Under the pieces are notes generated by a model, which was not told the origin of the DNA, made no database searches, and was given only the letters and a program-made list of their open reading frames with translations. A stretch of 64,000 nucleotides of DNA. It comes from an uncultured Erythrobacter sp. Its GTDB lineage: Bacteria; Pseudomonadota; Alphaproteobacteria; Sphingomonadales; Sphingomonadaceae. The stretch is taken from positions 1,125,001 through 1,189,000 of the forward strand of contig CANLVN010000001.1 in NCBI GenBank assembly GCA_947494705.1, read 5' to 3'. The position numbers and the translations under genes are program-made. Positions 61,426 through 64,000 of the stretch are shown piece by piece (the stretch's first letter is position 1; every line of letters starts with the position of its first letter).

Positions 61426-63825
61426 TCAGAAATTGAACCCGATCTCGACGCCATAGGTGCGAGGCGGACCGAGGGGACCGACGAACTCGGCGCCGTAGAC
61501 CGTCCCGGTCAGGATCTGGTTGGTGAAATAGGTTTCGTTGGTGAGGTTCTTGCCGAAGGCAGCGACCGACCAGCGACCACTCGGCGTCGTGTATCCGAGG
61601 CGCACGTCAAGCAAGCCGTAAGACGGTTCGGAAGCCGCCTCGATGTTGAAGATAGTGAAGTAGATATCGCTCTGCCAGACGTAGGAGAGGCGCGCGAGCA
61701 GCTCTCCTCCATTTCCCGTTTCCCCGTCCCATTGGATGGCGCCGCCGAGCTTCCATTCCGGGGCCCGCGGCAGTCGCAGCCCGTCGAGATCCCGCAAGAG
61801 CGACCCGGGCGGCTGATCTGCAGGTGCGGGCCGCAAAGGTTCGGTCAATTGCCCTTCGGTGAATTTCGCGTCGAGATAGGTGGCGTTCGCCTCCAAGCGA
61901 AACCCTGCGCCAAGCCGGGCTACGGCCTCGAACTCGAAACCGAGGATTTCCGCTGCACCGACGTTCCTGATGATCGGCTGGTTGGCGACGCTGTCTTGCG
62001 CCTGGAGGTTGGTGTAATCGTAGAAGAAGACAGCAGATGAGAAATTGAGCGCACCCCGCAGTGCCGAGCCCTTGAGGCCAAGCTCGTAGGACCAGATCTT
62101 CTCGGGCTCGAACGGGTCGAGCTGGTTCGATCCGATATTGTAGCCGCCGCTTTTGAAGCCACGCTGGATGGTTGCGTAGACGAGCACGTCATCGCTCGGC
62201 GAGAAGTCGAGACCGATCTTCGGAGTGAACGCCTCGAACGAGGCTGGGCCGTTCACAGGGGCGACCACGAAACCGAAGGGATCGGGAACGGCCTGGCCGC
62301 GCTGGTCGGTCACGGCGTTGGGAAAGAATGCCACTTCGGGCGCAAAGCGGGTGTCTGGGTCGATCAGCAGTTCGAACCGCTGTGCGCCATCGCGTTCCTC
62401 CCAGGAATATCGGCCTCCCGCTCGCAAGGTCAGGCTGTCCGAGAGCGCCAGTTCCGCATCGGCAAAGACAGCGATCGCTTCTGTTTCCTGCTGCCCGCTC
62501 AGCTGGAGGTTGCAGCAGGCGGTGGTCTGAGGGATCACGACCGGGAAACTGGGCAGGACCCCGGCGGCTTGCAGGTCGGTAAGCCCTTGAATGAGGATGG
62601 GCTCCCAGAAGTCGCCGAAGACATCGTTGTCGATCACATTGTCTTCGCGAAAGTAGCTGACACCTGCGATCCAGGAAAACGCGCCGCCCGATGGCGAGGT
62701 AATCTGCGCATCGGCGGTGAACTGCCAATGATCTTCCGCCCTTCCGACCCGCGTGTTGAACGTGTCGGACAGGTCGAACTCGTTCTGCGAGTTGGTCGTC
62801 GTCTCGCGATAGGAGCTCAGCAGCTGGAGTGCATAATCGCCGATATCCCAGTCCAATTGGCCGGTGACACCCCAGACTTCGACGTCGTTGAAATAGGGAA
62901 CATCTGCGAACAGATCGCGCGATTTTCGCGGAGTGACGCGTCCGGCATTTTTGAGCGCGAAATAAGGGAGCGTCTGCTGACCTTCCCGGCTCTGGTACCA
63001 GTTCGGGATCTCTTCGCCATAGCCGGCGCTAGCGAAATAGAAGGTGTTGGCCCGGTCATCGGCCTCGAAGTAGTCACCGGTCAGCGTGAGCATGGCGCTG
63101 TTGCCGATGTCCGCCTCGATCGTCAGGCGCGCTGCGATATTGCTCGCGTCGTCGGCGTCCTGTGTTGAATCATCGGGCCTGATGAGGGTGGCGTAACCAT
63201 CGCGATCCTCTGCCTGCATGGCTACCCGCGCGCGTAATCCCTCGCCAAGCGGTCCACCCAGTCCTCCGGTAAACCGGACCAGATCATAATTGCCAAGCGT
63301 CAATCGTGCGTCCGCCTCAAGCACGTCGCTCGGGCGCCTGGTCACGATGTTGACCGCACCGCCGGTCGCGTTGCGTCCGTACAAGGTGCCTTGGGGGCCG
63401 CGCAGAACTTCGATCCGCTCGACGTCGAAAAACGCGGGCCCAATGGCCGCTGCCCGGCTCAGAAAGGTGCCATTGAGGTAGGCAGCGGTCGAACTGTCGT
63501 TGCCGGCAATGATCGTGGGCGTCCCGATCCCGCGGATGAAGATCGACGTATCCCCCTGATATCGCGCAATCTGTACGCCGGGAGCGATCGCCCCGACATC
63601 TTCGACTGTCGCGATTGATCGGTCCTGCAGCACTTGGTCGTCGAACGCGGTCACCGCGAGCGGTGCGTCCTGAAGCTCACCTTCGCGCCGGGTCGCGGTG
63701 ACGACAATCACATTGTCTTCAGCCACTGCCACGTCGGAGCCTTGCTGCACGTCCTGCGCACAAACCGGCGCAGGTAAACCGATGGCTGCACCGGCAAGTC
63801 CTGCCAGCCCGATTGGGTTTTTCAT
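61426..63825 (-). CDS. TonB-dependent outer-membrane receptor (locus receptor 2)
   Basis: This 799-residue receptor has a signal peptide (MKNPIGLAGLAGAAIGLPAPVCAQ), a TonB-box-like region (NVIVVTATRREGELQDAPLAVTAF), a plug with RGIGTPTIIAGNDSSTAAYLNG and VERIEVLRGPQGTLYGRNATGGAVNIVTRRP, and a C-terminal barrel ending in Phe (YGVEIGFNF). This is the sphingomonad receptor type with the R-G-P-Q-G-T-L-Y-G-R-N-A-T-G-G motif, often linked to uptake of hydrophobic or aromatic compounds. ATG 63825 is preceded by GGGAGAG; the frame upstream is not typical. It heads the operon with the NTF2-like and membrane proteins. Confidence 0.93.
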   Translation of the reverse strand: MKNPIGLAGLAGAAIGLPAPVCAQDVQQGSDVAVAEDNVIVVTATRREGELQDAPLAVTAFDDQVLQDRSIATVEDVGAIAPGVQIARYQGDTSIFIRGIGTPTIIAGNDSSTAAYLNGTFLSRAAAIGPAFFDVERIEVLRGPQGTLYGRNATGGAVNIVTRRPSDVLEADARLTLGNYDLVRFTGGLGGPLGEGLRARVAMQAEDRDGYATLIRPDDSTQDADDASNIAARLTIEADIGNSAMLTLTGDYFEADDRANTFYFASAGYGEEIPNWYQSREGQQTLPYFALKNAGRVTPRKSRDLFADVPYFNDVEVWGVTGQLDWDIGDYALQLLSSYRETTTNSQNEFDLSDTFNTRVGRAEDHWQFTADAQITSPSGGAFSWIAGVSYFREDNVIDNDVFGDFWEPILIQGLTDLQAAGVLPSFPVVIPQTTACCNLQLSGQQETEAIAVFADAELALSDSLTLRAGGRYSWEERDGAQRFELLIDPDTRFAPEVAFFPNAVTDQRGQAVPDPFGFVVAPVNGPASFEAFTPKIGLDFSPSDDVLVYATIQRGFKSGGYNIGSNQLDPFEPEKIWSYELGLKGSALRGALNFSSAVFFYDYTNLQAQDSVANQPIIRNVGAAEILGFEFEAVARLGAGFRLEANATYLDAKFTEGQLTEPLRPAPADQPPGSLLRDLDGLRLPRAPEWKLGGAIQWDGETGNGGELLARLSYVWQSDIYFTIFNIEAASEPSYGLLDVRLGYTTPSGRWSVAAFGKNLTNETYFTNQILTGTVYGAEFVGPLGPPRTYGVEIGFNF

Positions 63826-63877
63826 TTTTCTCTCCCTCATCGCCGGCTTCAGGCCGGTCGTTTGATGCGCGTTGCCG

Positions 63878-64000
63878 TCAGTTGTGCGGCACAAATATGA
63901 GTTTGTTTTCGGCTAATCCGTGATTGAGAAGGCTGACTCCTTGCCAGAGAGCGGGCGCAGCACGCTCGATCCGGCTAAAGCGCTCCCTGAGAAGTTCGGC
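63878..64000 (-). CDS. Partial ORF, C-terminus of a protein running off the window
   Basis: On the minus strand one frame is open from base 64000 to a TGA at 63878-63880. It encodes 40 residues, among them RIERAAPALWQGVSLLNHGL and, near the end, KLIFVPHN. Composition is protein-like, and the end lies 52 bases before TonB receptor 2, consistent with an upstream gene in the same operon. I do not recognise the family. Confidence 0.5.
   Translation of the reverse strand, partial: AELLRERFSRIERAAPALWQGVSLLNHGLAENKLIFVPHN

Noticed and set aside
1-64000. CRISPR arrays, rRNA genes, insertion sequences or prophage modules
   Set aside because: I found no regularly spaced repeats, rRNA sequence, transposase or phage structural genes on either strand.
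1-64000. Photosynthesis genes expected in a phototrophic Erythrobacter
   Set aside because: No puf, puh, bch or crt genes are visible here, so phototrophy cannot be claimed from this window.

Overview
The window looks like chromosomal DNA of a marine sphingomonad, most likely Erythrobacter or a close relative (Alphaproteobacteria, Sphingomonadales). It is GC-rich and densely packed. The housekeeping genes follow alphaproteobacterial habits (COQ9-like protein, ubiquinol-cytochrome c chaperone, DUF1134/EipA, hslVU). It carries TonB-dependent receptors, large curlin-repeat proteins, and above all a propionyl-CoA synthase/malonyl-CoA reductase pair of the kind known from Erythrobacter sp. NAP1. 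I ran no database search; family calls rest on motifs and remembered homologues.

Layout. 1-11.5 kb: end of a polysaccharide flippase, a two-motif retropepsin-like protease, an Atm1-type ABC exporter, an M16 peptidase, an ACT-domain protein, hslVU, bamE, a cytochrome bc1 assembly chaperone and a DUF177 protein. 11.6-20.8 kb: a two-gene operon for trifunctional propionyl-CoA synthase and bifunctional malonyl-CoA reductase, which together turn malonyl-CoA into propionyl-CoA through 3-hydroxypropionate. It is preceded by a possible 12-codon leader ORF and closed by a strong hairpin. 20.9-27.5 kb: ssb, COQ9, an ankyrin protein, a SCO/YcgN/YgjP-like cluster, a DUF4402-like protein, ribD and ribE. 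27.6-34.9 kb: two very large curlin-repeat (amyloid-like) proteins flanking an OmpA-family protein, with clear terminators and palindromic upstream sites, then a small HTH protein. 35-37.9 kb: a small Arg-rich ORF, an aromatic/aspartate aminotransferase, an EipA-like protein and tRNA-Ser(GCU).

38.2-44.8 kb, just downstream of the tRNA: a tightly coupled three-gene cassette. It encodes a VirD4/TraG-type ATPase without a membrane anchor, a NYN-domain nuclease, and a 1,420-residue P-loop protein with two membrane helices between Walker A and a Walker B-like strand (KAP-like topology). No other conjugation genes are present. This is the best candidate here for an undescribed system, possibly for defence or conflict.

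45-64 kb: a catabolic locus. The minus-strand arm has a GH106-type rhamnosidase, a TonB receptor and an alpha/beta hydrolase. The plus-strand arm has a GPH sugar symporter, a GH3 glycosidase, a TetR regulator, a type B carboxylesterase, a Baeyer-Villiger monooxygenase and an SDR. A second TonB receptor lies with an NTF2-like protein and a small membrane protein. Read together, they suggest uptake of a rhamnose/glucose-decorated natural product, deglycosylation, then alcohol-to-ketone-to-ester-to-acid breakdown of the aglycone. A partial ORF runs off the right edge.
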